Positions 1 to 6,542 of a stretch of DNA of 10,963 nucleotides are shown here, piece by piece (the stretch's first letter is position 1; each line of letters opens with the position of its first letter). The DNA lies in the NCBI GenBank assembly GCA_001771615.1, contig MEUF01000032.1:1-10963 (forward strand). The letters run 5' to 3'. The translations under genes and the position numbers were made by a program. This stretch comes from a candidate division WOR-1 bacterium RIFOXYB2_FULL_48_7 (GTDB taxonomy: Bacteria > Margulisbacteria > WOR-1 > O2-12-FULL-45-9 > XYB2-FULL-48-7). The notes under the pieces were generated by a model that was not told the DNA's origin, did not search any database, and worked only from the letters and a program-made list of their open reading frames with translations.

Positions 1-1192
1 CCGGGTAAGTTTTGCCGTAAAAAACAGCTTCCTTGAAAACCCTTCTTTTTGGGTCGGCGGCAAAGTACGGGTCATCAAAAGCCTCAACCCTGGCCGGCAG
101 AAAGCCGGAGGCTTTGGCGTAATCGACTTGGGCTTTTTTGGCCGCCAGATATTTAATGACTTCGAAAGCGGCCGCTTTATGCTTTGACTGCTTGAAGATC
201 GCCAGTGAGGAGCCGCCGACAAAAGTAAACCGTCCCTTGGGCCCTTGCGGATAACCGGTGACAGCAAAGTTTTTGGCTGCCGGTGAGCCTTGGGCGCCGC
301 CTTCGGAAGCCGGGCGAGTCAAGGTTTTTACTTCATATGGGCCGTCAAAATACATGGCACAGGCGCCGCTGTTAAAATTCCCGCTGACCTGCGCGGTGTT
401 AAGTTCCAGGTATTCCACCGGGACAAAACCTTCTTTGACCAAACTTAGATAGTACATGATCCCTTCAAAAGCCTGTTCGCTGTCCAGGATACAGGTTTTG
501 CGGTCAGCGGCCAGGAAGTCGCCGCCGGCCATCCAGATCCAGGGAGCCAGGGCGTGGATAACGTTCCAGTCATTTTTTCCCGGGATGCCCAGTGGGGCCA
601 TCGGCTGGTTGTCAAAAATAATATCGGCATCGTAGAGCTTTTTCAACGCCACTTTGAAGGAGGGCCAATTGGCCAGTTCACTGGAGCTGACTTTAGCTTT
701 TGCCAAGGCATCGCTGCGAAAGAAGAGGGCGCGGGCGTCAACAAACCAGGGAATGGCATTAACTTTGCCGGATCCCTCAACTGCCGTGGTTTGCCAGGCG
801 ACAGGTACAAACGCTTTTTGTCCGCCGACGGCACTGATCGCTTCTGTGGAGAGCTCTTCCAATGCCCCCATACCGGCGATAGCTGAGACCCAAGTAGAGC
901 CCAACTGGGCGAGATCTGGAACGTCGCCAGAAGTGGCGGCGGTAGTAATCTTACTCCAGGCCGCCCCCCAATCAACGGAGGTAACTTTGACTTTAATGCC
1001 GGTCTTGGCTTCAAAGGGTTTTAATAATTCTTCAATATCACCGACCGGGTTGAGGGAATTTGGCATGACCCACAGCTCGACTGTTTTCTCGTTGTCGGCG
1101 TTTTTCTTGCCTGCGCAGCCGGCGTTGAGCAACAGACCTATCACCAATAATACAATGGCCAATGAAGGAACAATTATTCGGAATTTTAACAC
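1..1192 (-). CDS. ABC transporter sugar-binding lipoprotein (family 1 extracellular solute-binding protein), 3' end outside window
   Basis: Captures a sugar or oligosaccharide outside the cytoplasmic membrane and hands it to an ABC permease. I read 397 residues with no stop, from a GTG at 1192 to the window edge; family members usually have 400-450 residues, so only a short tail is missing. An N-terminal hydrophobic segment (about 3-22) ends in L-N-A-G-C26, a lipoprotein-type site. Family signs follow: E-L-W-V near 39, W75 and W79, the V-P-D-L region near 91, P-W-F-V-D near 148, F-D-G-P-Y-E at 282-287 (matching the usual GPW hinge region), G-G-S-S-L-A-I at 326-332 followed by S-K-H-K-A-A-A-F, and G-F-L-P-A-R at 363-368. 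The GTG start is chosen for its Shine-Dalgarno (GGAAGG, 8 nt upstream) and because the signal peptide begins there. The substrate cannot be read from sequence. It is the last gene of the run; permease genes may lie beyond the left edge. Confidence 0.93.
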   Translation of the reverse strand, partial: MLKFRIIVPSLAIVLLVIGLLLNAGCAGKKNADNEKTVELWVMPNSLNPVGDIEELLKPFEAKTGIKVKVTSVDWGAAWSKITTAATSGDVPDLAQLGSTWVSAIAGMGALEELSTEAISAVGGQKAFVPVAWQTTAVEGSGKVNAIPWFVDARALFFRSDALAKAKVSSSELANWPSFKVALKKLYDADIIFDNQPMAPLGIPGKNDWNVIHALAPWIWMAGGDFLAADRKTCILDSEQAFEGIMYYLSLVKEGFVPVEYLELNTAQVSGNFNSGACAMYFDGPYEVKTLTRPASEGGAQGSPAAKNFAVTGYPQGPKGRFTFVGGSSLAIFKQSKHKAAAFEVIKYLAAKKAQVDYAKASGFLPARVEAFDDPYFAADPKRRVFKEAVFYGKTYP

Positions 1193-1230
1193 AAAAAACC
1201 CCTTCCCTTTATAAAGATTGAGATTATTGA

Positions 1231-1259
1231 ATTATACTAAAAAAGGGGGGGTTAGTCTA
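1231..1259 (-). promoter_or_regulatory. Probable sigma70 promoter of the solute-binding protein gene, with C7T6 spacer
   Basis: On the minus strand a perfect TATAAT (1236-1231) is preceded, 17 bp upstream, by TAGACT (1259-1254, four of six matches to TTGACA). The -35 hexamer overlaps the stop codon of the upstream gene. Thirteen of the 17 spacer bases are a C7 tract followed by a T6 tract (1251-1239). A transcript would start near 1224 and have a leader of about 30 nt with a good Shine-Dalgarno before the GTG at 1192. This would allow the transporter gene to be expressed apart from the surface-protein genes. It is predicted from motif and spacing only. Confidence 0.5.
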
Positions 1260-2439
1260 GGATGGTAAGCTTAACTTTGCCCAGCAGGCGGTTATCACTG
1301 CGGGAGATGATGGTTCCGACATAGATGGCATTACCAGCCAGCGTTCCCTGGTCGGTCAGGCCATCCCAGGAGACTTTATTGACGCCAGCGGAGCCGCCCT
1401 CCTGGCCGGAGTTGCAGAGGAACTTCTTAACCCGGACGCCGGTGACGCCGACCAGATATATGTCGATATTGGCGTCTGCAGAAAGCTCATATTGAATATA
1501 GACAGTCTTGTTCTTGCTGATGCTATACGGGCTGGGATAGGTGATCGGTTGGCCGATCAGGCGAAGCGGCCCACCCATAACCTCGACTGTGGCCGATTCC
1601 ATTTTTATGCTTTGCAGCCCAACGGTGCCGGCGCTCTTGGCGGAGACCTGAAAGTTATGGACCCCATCGGCCAGCGGTTCCGTCATGGCGTAGCTGATGC
1701 TAAAAGCCTGGATTTTTTCTTCTCCAGCGGCTGTCCCCTGGGCCATAACTTTGGCGGAAATGTTTGAGGCATTTAGGGCCAGCCCTTTTTCTGCCGCGGT
1801 TCCCGGGTCAACGGTCAGGCTGTAGTCGCCGATATTTTTGGAAATGGCGTAATTATCGTCTATAGAGACATCGATTTTAATGTCCGGCTTGCTAGAGACA
1901 ATGAACTTCTTCCCTTTTTCCACCAAAGCTTTTTGGTAAAGGCGGTTGCCAAACCAGAGCTTGATTTTTGGTTCCGGTTCGGTGGGGATCTTTTCCCCGC
2001 CGCCGGTTGGGGGATTTAAGCCTTCGCCTGGTTTAATTTGCAGGGGAATCCCGCCGGGGCCAAAAACCTCATCATAGCCTTTGCCCGAGATGGTGACATC
2101 AACCGGGTTCAGGCCGTAACCATCAGAACCACGGCAAATGGTGACCTTGTAGGTCCCGCCAACCGTCAGGTCAAGGGGATAGATAAAGAACCCATTCATC
2201 ATAAAGCGGTTTTGGTCGATGGTGGCTTGTGAATTATTGGAATTATAGGAATCCTCATCTTTATAAAAGACGACCAGGTGGCCGTCCGCCTTGGCGGCGT
2301 TATCAGCCGAGTCCAGGACCTGGCCGACGATCCAATAAAAAGGGCGGAAGGGCATGGTTTCCACGGAAGCAAAGGCCACCACCCCTACCGTAAGCAGGGC
2401 TAGAATGGTCAATATTAACTTTGATCCCTTATTTCTCAT
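1252..2439 (-). CDS. Secreted protein with N-terminal beta domain, Ig-like domain and FlgD-like C-terminal domain
   Basis: 395 residues, function unknown. A signal peptide (1-24, cut after A-F-A) leads to an N-terminal domain (about 29-135) containing P-F-Y-W-I-V-G-Q-V; it resembles the starts of the proteins at 3619-5295 and 6542-8143. A Pro/Gly/Glu linker (about 137-158) follows. An Ig-like region (about 158-288) has P-D-I-K-I-D-V-S-I-D-D and L-A-D-G-V-H-N-F-Q-V, as in Ig-like repeats of bacterial surface proteins. The last 95 residues look like an FlgD-type Ig domain of the kind used at the C termini of exported proteins: Y-P-S-P-Y, I-D-I-Y-L at 325, G-V-R-V-K-K-F, W-D-G at 358-360 and a final K-V-K-L-T-I-L-D. 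No other gene here has this ending. It follows the 2489-3604 gene by 49 nt. The Shine-Dalgarno is poor (GAGAGAG next to the ATG). Confidence 0.85.
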   Translation of the reverse strand: MRNKGSKLILTILALLTVGVVAFASVETMPFRPFYWIVGQVLDSADNAAKADGHLVVFYKDEDSYNSNNSQATIDQNRFMMNGFFIYPLDLTVGGTYKVTICRGSDGYGLNPVDVTISGKGYDEVFGPGGIPLQIKPGEGLNPPTGGGEKIPTEPEPKIKLWFGNRLYQKALVEKGKKFIVSSKPDIKIDVSIDDNYAISKNIGDYSLTVDPGTAAEKGLALNASNISAKVMAQGTAAGEEKIQAFSISYAMTEPLADGVHNFQVSAKSAGTVGLQSIKMESATVEVMGGPLRLIGQPITYPSPYSISKNKTVYIQYELSADANIDIYLVGVTGVRVKKFLCNSGQEGGSAGVNKVSWDGLTDQGTLAGNAIYVGTIISRSDNRLLGKVKLTILD

Positions 2440-2448
2440 ACTCTCTCT

Positions 2449-2476
2449 ATTATAATGATCGTCCCGACCGGGCCAA
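2449..2476 (-). promoter_or_regulatory. Possible internal promoter giving a nearly leaderless transcript
   Basis: On the minus strand TATAAT (2454-2449) lies 16 bp after TTGGCC (2476-2471, four of six matches to the -35 consensus). The -10 box ends only 9 nt before the ATG at 2439, so transcription would start within about 3 nt of the start codon. The poor Shine-Dalgarno of this gene fits a leaderless reading. TATAAT can also arise by chance in an AT-rich gap, so this is tentative. Confidence 0.3.
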
Positions 2477-2488
2477 AACTTTCAGTCT

Positions 2489-3604
2489 TTATTGGCTACT
2501 TTTAAAGACTACCGGGCCAACAGATTTTTTCACATAAATCTGGTAACCGACATGGGCTTTGAGCGGCCAATCTTTGGGTTCAGTATTGGTCCCTTTCTTG
2601 CTCTTGATGGTGCCATCGTCGTTAAATACCCAACCGATCATTTGCTGGCTGTCGCGGTCCCAGAAGCCGAAGGTTGTTACTATCTTTTCTCCTCCAGCCG
2701 CCACATTGATGGTATTGATCAATTTGTCGAGATAATCGATGTTGATATTGTTGGAATAGACCGGGGTGAAGGGGAAGGAGACGGTATTGATCCCATAGCC
2801 CTGGTCTTTCTTGACAAAGGTTACTTCAACTGACGGGTAAAGGTAGACTGTCAGGCCAGTGCCGCCGCCGGAGAGGGTGGTCCAGGAAATTTCCGGGCCA
2901 GCGGTCTCACCAAACCAGTTTTTCACGACCGGTTGAAGTTTATAGGTACCAGTAACAAGTTTAGTAAACGATTTTGTGCTGGAGGCGTCATAGCCGGTAT
3001 CGATAGAGGTATTATCGGGTTTGGTCACCACAACCCGGTAACCGGTTATTTCTCTCTTGCCATCTTCACCGGTGTCTCCGCCGACTACAGGGACGGTTAG
3101 CGTCAGCTCATATGTATCCCCAACTCTTTTTAGCACTTCGGTTACCTGGGAGATACTTGGGGCATACGGTTTGGCGGCTTTAAAGTTAGTGATTAGGCCG
3201 GCCACTTTGAAATCGATTGGCAAGGTTGTGCCGCTGGCCACCGGGCTGGAGGTAACCCCATAAAAACTGTTTTCCGTGTTGGCCGTCCCTTTCCAGGCGC
3301 GGACATACATTGTCCCGCCATTTTGGGAAGCTAATTGATATTTGTCTTCTGGGCCAACCTTTGTATATTGGCTTTGTGTGTCAATAGCCAGTTTACCGGC
3401 CGAATTCCTGGGATCCTGTCCCAGGGGATTGTTGTTGTATAAAAATTCCAAACCGCTCTGGTAGGGATGTAGGCCGGTGATATTGGCGCCAGCCAGGTCT
3501 TTGACGGAATTATCATAGAAGTATAAGTTAATCCCGGTGGCAAAAGCCGGCAGGACAAAAATCGACGCTAACATCACCCCGCACAAAAATTTATTTATTC
3601 TCAT
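2489..3604 (-). CDS. Secreted 'A-type' protein of pair 3: FN3-like domain plus FGxWD/GYQIYV C-terminal module
   Basis: 371 residues from the ATG at 3604. A longer reading from 3640 lies inside the preceding gene and has no signal peptide at its start; the 3604 start has AAGGGGG 8 nt upstream and opens directly on a signal peptide (1-22, cut after A-F-A). The N-terminal region (about 23-140) is not recognised. A fibronectin-III-like domain covers about 145-241 (K-P-Y-A-P-S-I, G-Y-R-V-V-V, W-F-G-E-T-A-G-P). The C-terminal module (about 271-371) has I-N-T-V-S-F-P-F, T-F-G-F-W-D-R-D and V-G-Y-Q-I-Y-V. The same three motif positions end the proteins at 5328-6524 and 8232-9329, so the three are paralogues, this one the most diverged. 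No membrane anchor or sorting signal is visible. It begins 14 nt after the B-type gene and is probably translationally coupled to it. Confidence 0.85.
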   Translation of the reverse strand: MRINKFLCGVMLASIFVLPAFATGINLYFYDNSVKDLAGANITGLHPYQSGLEFLYNNNPLGQDPRNSAGKLAIDTQSQYTKVGPEDKYQLASQNGGTMYVRAWKGTANTENSFYGVTSSPVASGTTLPIDFKVAGLITNFKAAKPYAPSISQVTEVLKRVGDTYELTLTVPVVGGDTGEDGKREITGYRVVVTKPDNTSIDTGYDASSTKSFTKLVTGTYKLQPVVKNWFGETAGPEISWTTLSGGGTGLTVYLYPSVEVTFVKKDQGYGINTVSFPFTPVYSNNINIDYLDKLINTINVAAGGEKIVTTFGFWDRDSQQMIGWVFNDDGTIKSKKGTNTEPKDWPLKAHVGYQIYVKKSVGPVVFKSSQ

Positions 3605-3611
3605 CTTGAAA

Positions 3612-3623
3612 TTCCCCCTTATT
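3612..3623 (-). promoter_or_regulatory. Shine-Dalgarno fused to the stop codon of the preceding gene
   Basis: Minus strand AATAAGGGGGAA. The TAA is the stop codon of the 3619-5295 gene and the following G run is the ribosome binding site for the ATG at 3604. The same 12-mer occurs at 6531-6542 in the equivalent position of the next pair, which supports both the chosen starts and stop-start coupling. Confidence 0.7.
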
Positions 3624-5295
3624 CTAGTTTCGGTTCCCATGGAACACTGATCCTCCAGACGTTGTCTTGTTTAGGCCGATAAAATCTTGGATCGCCGAGA
3701 GAGAGTTGGTCTATGCCGGCTGCTCCCCGCCAATTGCCCCCGCTGAAGGTCGCGCCTTCAAAAGCTTGAGGGGCAAAGCTCCAGCTTAACAGGTCATCTC
3801 CGTCAATGGCAATAATTGAGAGATACTGGAAATAGCGGGCGGCTGGCCAGGGATAGCCGATTAATTTATATTCACCAGCTTTACAGGCCCGTTCCGGGTC
3901 CTTGCCAGTTTCAGACAGAATGGTGCCGATGCGGCCGACCAGGGCAAGGGTTTTTGCCGCTTTGGCCCGCAGGATAAAACCTTCGCCCAGGCGCAATGGT
4001 TTATCATTCCCGATCCATTTGCCGCCGGCATAGGTCGCTCCGCCGTATGATGTGCCGCCCCACCAGAGGAACTCCCCGCCGTCGCCTAATTGGTCGCCGA
4101 CCAGCTTAGACAGCTGGAATTGGTCTTCCATAAAGGGGAGAGAGGCAAAGCGGTACTTGTCGGCAGTCTCGATAATTGTGGCTGTTTTCCCCAGGGTGAT
4201 GGAATTGTTTATATCATCAAGGAATGAAGTTGTCCCTGTAGCCAATGGATAGGGGACGATCCGGAAAAAATGGCTCTTGTTGTCGGTCGCAAAATATTTG
4301 TTGGCGATATTGGTGATGGTATATTCCTTCACCGGCTTGTTTAACACGATCGGCGAATCAATATATGATGATTCTGACGGTAAATTCTCCGGACCGTTAG
4401 TGTAATTATTGGTAATGTCATTGTCGGTGTAATAGATCATTACCCCGTCCGAGGTATTGTATGGGGCATAATCCCAGGTAAGCAGCAGGCTATTGCCAAC
4501 CCGGGCAATATTGGAGTTGCGAATCCAACCGTTATCCTTGAGCACATACGGCGGTTCGGTCAAAATAGTTAAGGTGAACGACTTTAATGAACTCTTGGCC
4601 GGATTGCCAGAATCAGTTACCTGGACAGTAAACGTTTGTGTTTCACCGACTGTCGGGGTCCCGGAGATCTTCCCCTGGTCCGTAATTAGTGAGAGGCCGG
4701 TTGGGAGGCGCCCGGCAACAATTGTCCAGGTATAAGGGGTTTGTCCTCCAGTCGCTGTCAGGAAGACCCCCTGTCCATTTTCCTGGAGATAAGGTTTGTT
4801 GATGACCCCGCTGGGGAGTGAAGGGGTGGTAATTGTTAACTCAACCGGGTCTGTAATCCCCTGGCCTTCGACCAGAGCCAGATCGATTTGTTTACTATTG
4901 TTTCTTAAATCGAGCTCATTTAGGTAGGGGGTGATCTGGCCAAGATCGGCCTGGTTGACCCCAAAATATTTATTGGTGGTTGTATCGAGCTTGGCGACAA
5001 CGCCGATGTAATAGGGTGTTGAGGGGGTCATGGGGAGGAGGCGAAGATCGTCCATGACATTGATGAAAAACTTACCGTTGGCATCGGAAACGCCATAGGA
5101 AAACCCTTCGGCCGGTTCCCCGCTCTTGGTATAAACAACGACCTTATAACCGGCCGCATTTGAGGCTCCCCCTTTGGCCAGGGTCCCATAGACCCAATAA
5201 CCTGTCGGATAGGGGGGTAGCTGCTGCGGCGCCGCCAGGGCCGCTCCGCAGAGCGCCAAACCAAGCAATATTAAAACCAATGCTTTCTTTAGCAT
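3619..5295 (-). CDS. Secreted 'B-type' protein of pair 3: putative Ig domain and duplicated C-terminal module
   Basis: 558 residues, function unknown. Signal peptide 1-22 (cut after A-L-A). The N-terminal domain (about 28-145) begins P-T-G-Y-W-V-Y-G-T-L and has D-A-N-G-K-F-F-I-N, like the 6542-8143 protein and resembling carboxypeptidase-regulatory-type beta domains. Residues about 153-245 are a clear putative Ig (He_PIG) domain: T-G-G-Q-T-P-Y-T-W, L-P-T-G-L-S-L, G-K-I-S-G-T-P-T, F-T-V-Q-V-T-D-S. The Ig-like middle (about 262-370) has L-L-L-T-W-D-Y. The C terminus is duplicated: Y-R-F-A-S-L-P-F at 381 with G-A-T-Y-A-G-G-K-W at 419 and G-E-G-F-I-L-R-A, then Y-K-L-I-G-Y-P-W-P at 476 with G-A-T-F-S-G-G-N-W at 514. 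It is preceded by AAAGGGA, 10 nt from the ATG. Of the three B proteins it is the most diverged and the only one with the He_PIG domain. Confidence 0.87.
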   Translation of the reverse strand: MLKKALVLILLGLALCGAALAAPQQLPPYPTGYWVYGTLAKGGASNAAGYKVVVYTKSGEPAEGFSYGVSDANGKFFINVMDDLRLLPMTPSTPYYIGVVAKLDTTTNKYFGVNQADLGQITPYLNELDLRNNSKQIDLALVEGQGITDPVELTITTPSLPSGVINKPYLQENGQGVFLTATGGQTPYTWTIVAGRLPTGLSLITDQGKISGTPTVGETQTFTVQVTDSGNPAKSSLKSFTLTILTEPPYVLKDNGWIRNSNIARVGNSLLLTWDYAPYNTSDGVMIYYTDNDITNNYTNGPENLPSESSYIDSPIVLNKPVKEYTITNIANKYFATDNKSHFFRIVPYPLATGTTSFLDDINNSITLGKTATIIETADKYRFASLPFMEDQFQLSKLVGDQLGDGGEFLWWGGTSYGGATYAGGKWIGNDKPLRLGEGFILRAKAAKTLALVGRIGTILSETGKDPERACKAGEYKLIGYPWPAARYFQYLSIIAIDGDDLLSWSFAPQAFEGATFSGGNWRGAAGIDQLSLGDPRFYRPKQDNVWRISVPWEPKLE

Positions 5296-5327
5296 AATAA
5301 TTTGATCCCTTTATTTAATTATAGCGA

Positions 5328-6524
5328 CTAATCTTTATATCCGGTCAGGGAAAACGTAGCCGTGGTCTGACCACCGGCTAAATCTTTGATACTGATCTGG
5401 TACGGTTTGTTCTGGACGATTTTTGTGTTCAGGATGCTGTCATAATTGGCCGCGCCGGTAAAAACGGTTTGGGCAGGGATCGGGTCGCCGTTTTGGTCGT
5501 AGGTGATAGCCACAAGCCCGACATGTTTTTGTTCGGCCTCGTCGTACCAGCCAAAGGAGCTAATTTTGGCCGGGGCAATCAGCTGGCTGGTGGCGGCTAA
5601 AAGATCGTAGACGGTAACTGCACCGGTTGTATAGGCAGACAGGTTGGCTGGTTGTTTACCGGGAGCAGTAAAGGTAACAGGTTTTTGGGCGCTATTTGTG
5701 ACAAACGGGATAGCGATAGTATTGACGCTGGTTTTTGAAGTGGGTGCGGACAATTGCCAGCTGACAATGCTGGGCCCGGCGGTGCCGGCGGCCAGCATGG
5801 TAAATGGATTAGGTGTCGGAGTTGACCAATCGGAATTGGCTTTTACCCCGTTGCTCATATTAACTATCCCTCGCAGCCTAAGATAGTAGCTTTTTCCTGG
5901 TTCAAGCTTTCTACCGTCAACAAGTTCGCCAATTGTGTAGGTCATGGGAGAAGAGAGTTTGCCAATAATCTTGGCTCCGCCAATGGGATTTGAATAATCT
6001 GATTTATCAGAAATCTCCAAGGCAAATCCACCGCTATATTCAAAATTAGCATAATCATAACTCCAGGAAACCTTAGCGACCTCAATTCCCGAAGCGAGCG
6101 AATCGATTGTTGGGGCAGCCGGTTTGCCAAGTTGGTAAGAGACTAACGTAAGAATAATTTGATCTGCGCCGACCGGATCGCCCAAGGGTTTTGAGGTAAT
6201 GGCGTAGCGGCTGTCACTCTTGACCAAGATAAAAGCTGTCGCTTTGGAACTGTCTTTGACGTTGACGATAACGTAGGCTGGATTTGAGGTTTTGTCCAGC
6301 TCATAAGCTGACTCTGGTAATTCAGTGGTCGAGCCGTCTTGATATGGTACGTCAGAATAAACCTTAATAATCGCGGTAGCGGCATTTCCCAGGCTGGCGG
6401 TGGTGAGGGCTGTATTGGCAATAAAAATCTTACCGGCATAAGCATGAGCTGATGTTGTGAGAAATAAACAGGCGAATAAAACTCCCAGCCACCTCTCCAA
6501 AAATTTCCTTTTACTTTTTTTCAT
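5328..6524 (-). CDS. Secreted 'A-type' protein of pair 2: FN3 domain plus C-terminal module
   Basis: 398 residues from the ATG at 6524. Starts at 6551 (TTG) or 6530 (ATG) are possible in the same frame, but AAGGGGG sits 8 nt before 6524 and only 2 nt before 6530, and the positively charged signal peptide begins at M-K-K-S-K-R-K. Cleavage is likely after A-H-A (28). The unrecognised N-terminal region spans about 30-130. The fibronectin-III domain (about 134-243) has G-K-P-A-A-P-T, V-A-K-V-S-W, F-E-Y-S-G, L-E-I-S-D, the stretch I-G-E-L-V-D-G-R-K-L-E-P-G and S-Y-Y-L-R-L-R-G. These match the 8232-9329 protein nearly position by position (F-E-Y-S-G, L-E-I-S-A, V-G-E-L-I-D-T-R-K-L-E-V-G, Y-Y-Y-R-V-R-G). 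The C-terminal module (about 265-398) has V-N-T-I-A-I-P-F and F-G-W-Y-D. No anchor is visible. It begins 17 nt after the 6542-8143 gene. Confidence 0.87.
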   Translation of the reverse strand: MKKSKRKFLERWLGVLFACLFLTTSAHAYAGKIFIANTALTTASLGNAATAIIKVYSDVPYQDGSTTELPESAYELDKTSNPAYVIVNVKDSSKATAFILVKSDSRYAITSKPLGDPVGADQIILTLVSYQLGKPAAPTIDSLASGIEVAKVSWSYDYANFEYSGGFALEISDKSDYSNPIGGAKIIGKLSSPMTYTIGELVDGRKLEPGKSYYLRLRGIVNMSNGVKANSDWSTPTPNPFTMLAAGTAGPSIVSWQLSAPTSKTSVNTIAIPFVTNSAQKPVTFTAPGKQPANLSAYTTGAVTVYDLLAATSQLIAPAKISSFGWYDEAEQKHVGLVAITYDQNGDPIPAQTVFTGAANYDSILNTKIVQNKPYQISIKDLAGGQTTATFSLTGYKD

Positions 6525-6530
6525 AAACAT

Positions 6531-6542
6531 TTCCCCCTTATT
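6531..6542 (-). promoter_or_regulatory. Shine-Dalgarno of the pair 2 A-type gene, just after the preceding stop codon
   Basis: Minus strand AATAAGGGGGAA, starting on the last base of the TAA stop codon at 6544-6542. The G run is 8 nt from the ATG at 6524. It is identical over 12 bases to the site at 3612-3623, although the flanking coding sequences have diverged widely. Confidence 0.65.

Noticed and set aside
554..1214. Plus-strand open frames of 110 and 186 codons, and a minus-strand frame at 643-1014
   Set aside because: All overlap the fully open solute-binding protein frame, which has clear family motifs; the overlapping products are compositionally odd and lack any recognisable feature.
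1236..1262. C7T6 tract as a terminator of the surface-protein operon
   Set aside because: There is a T run but no GC-rich stem before it; the tract fits better as a promoter spacer.
1252..1540. Type IX secretion sorting domain at the C terminus of the 1252-2439 protein
   Set aside because: The FlgD-like fold pattern is similar, but nothing in the window shows a type IX system or a Bacteroidota origin, so I call it FlgD-like only.
2458..2476. Rho-independent terminator after the 2489-3604 gene (CCCG/CGGG inverted repeat)
   Set aside because: The stem is 4 bp with a 2-nt loop and no T run follows on the transcribed strand.
5318..5348. Promoter before the 3619-5295 gene (TATAAT at 5323-5318)
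   Set aside because: No -35 hexamer at 16-18 bp; the best is CTGACC at 19 bp. It is most likely chance in an AT-rich gap.
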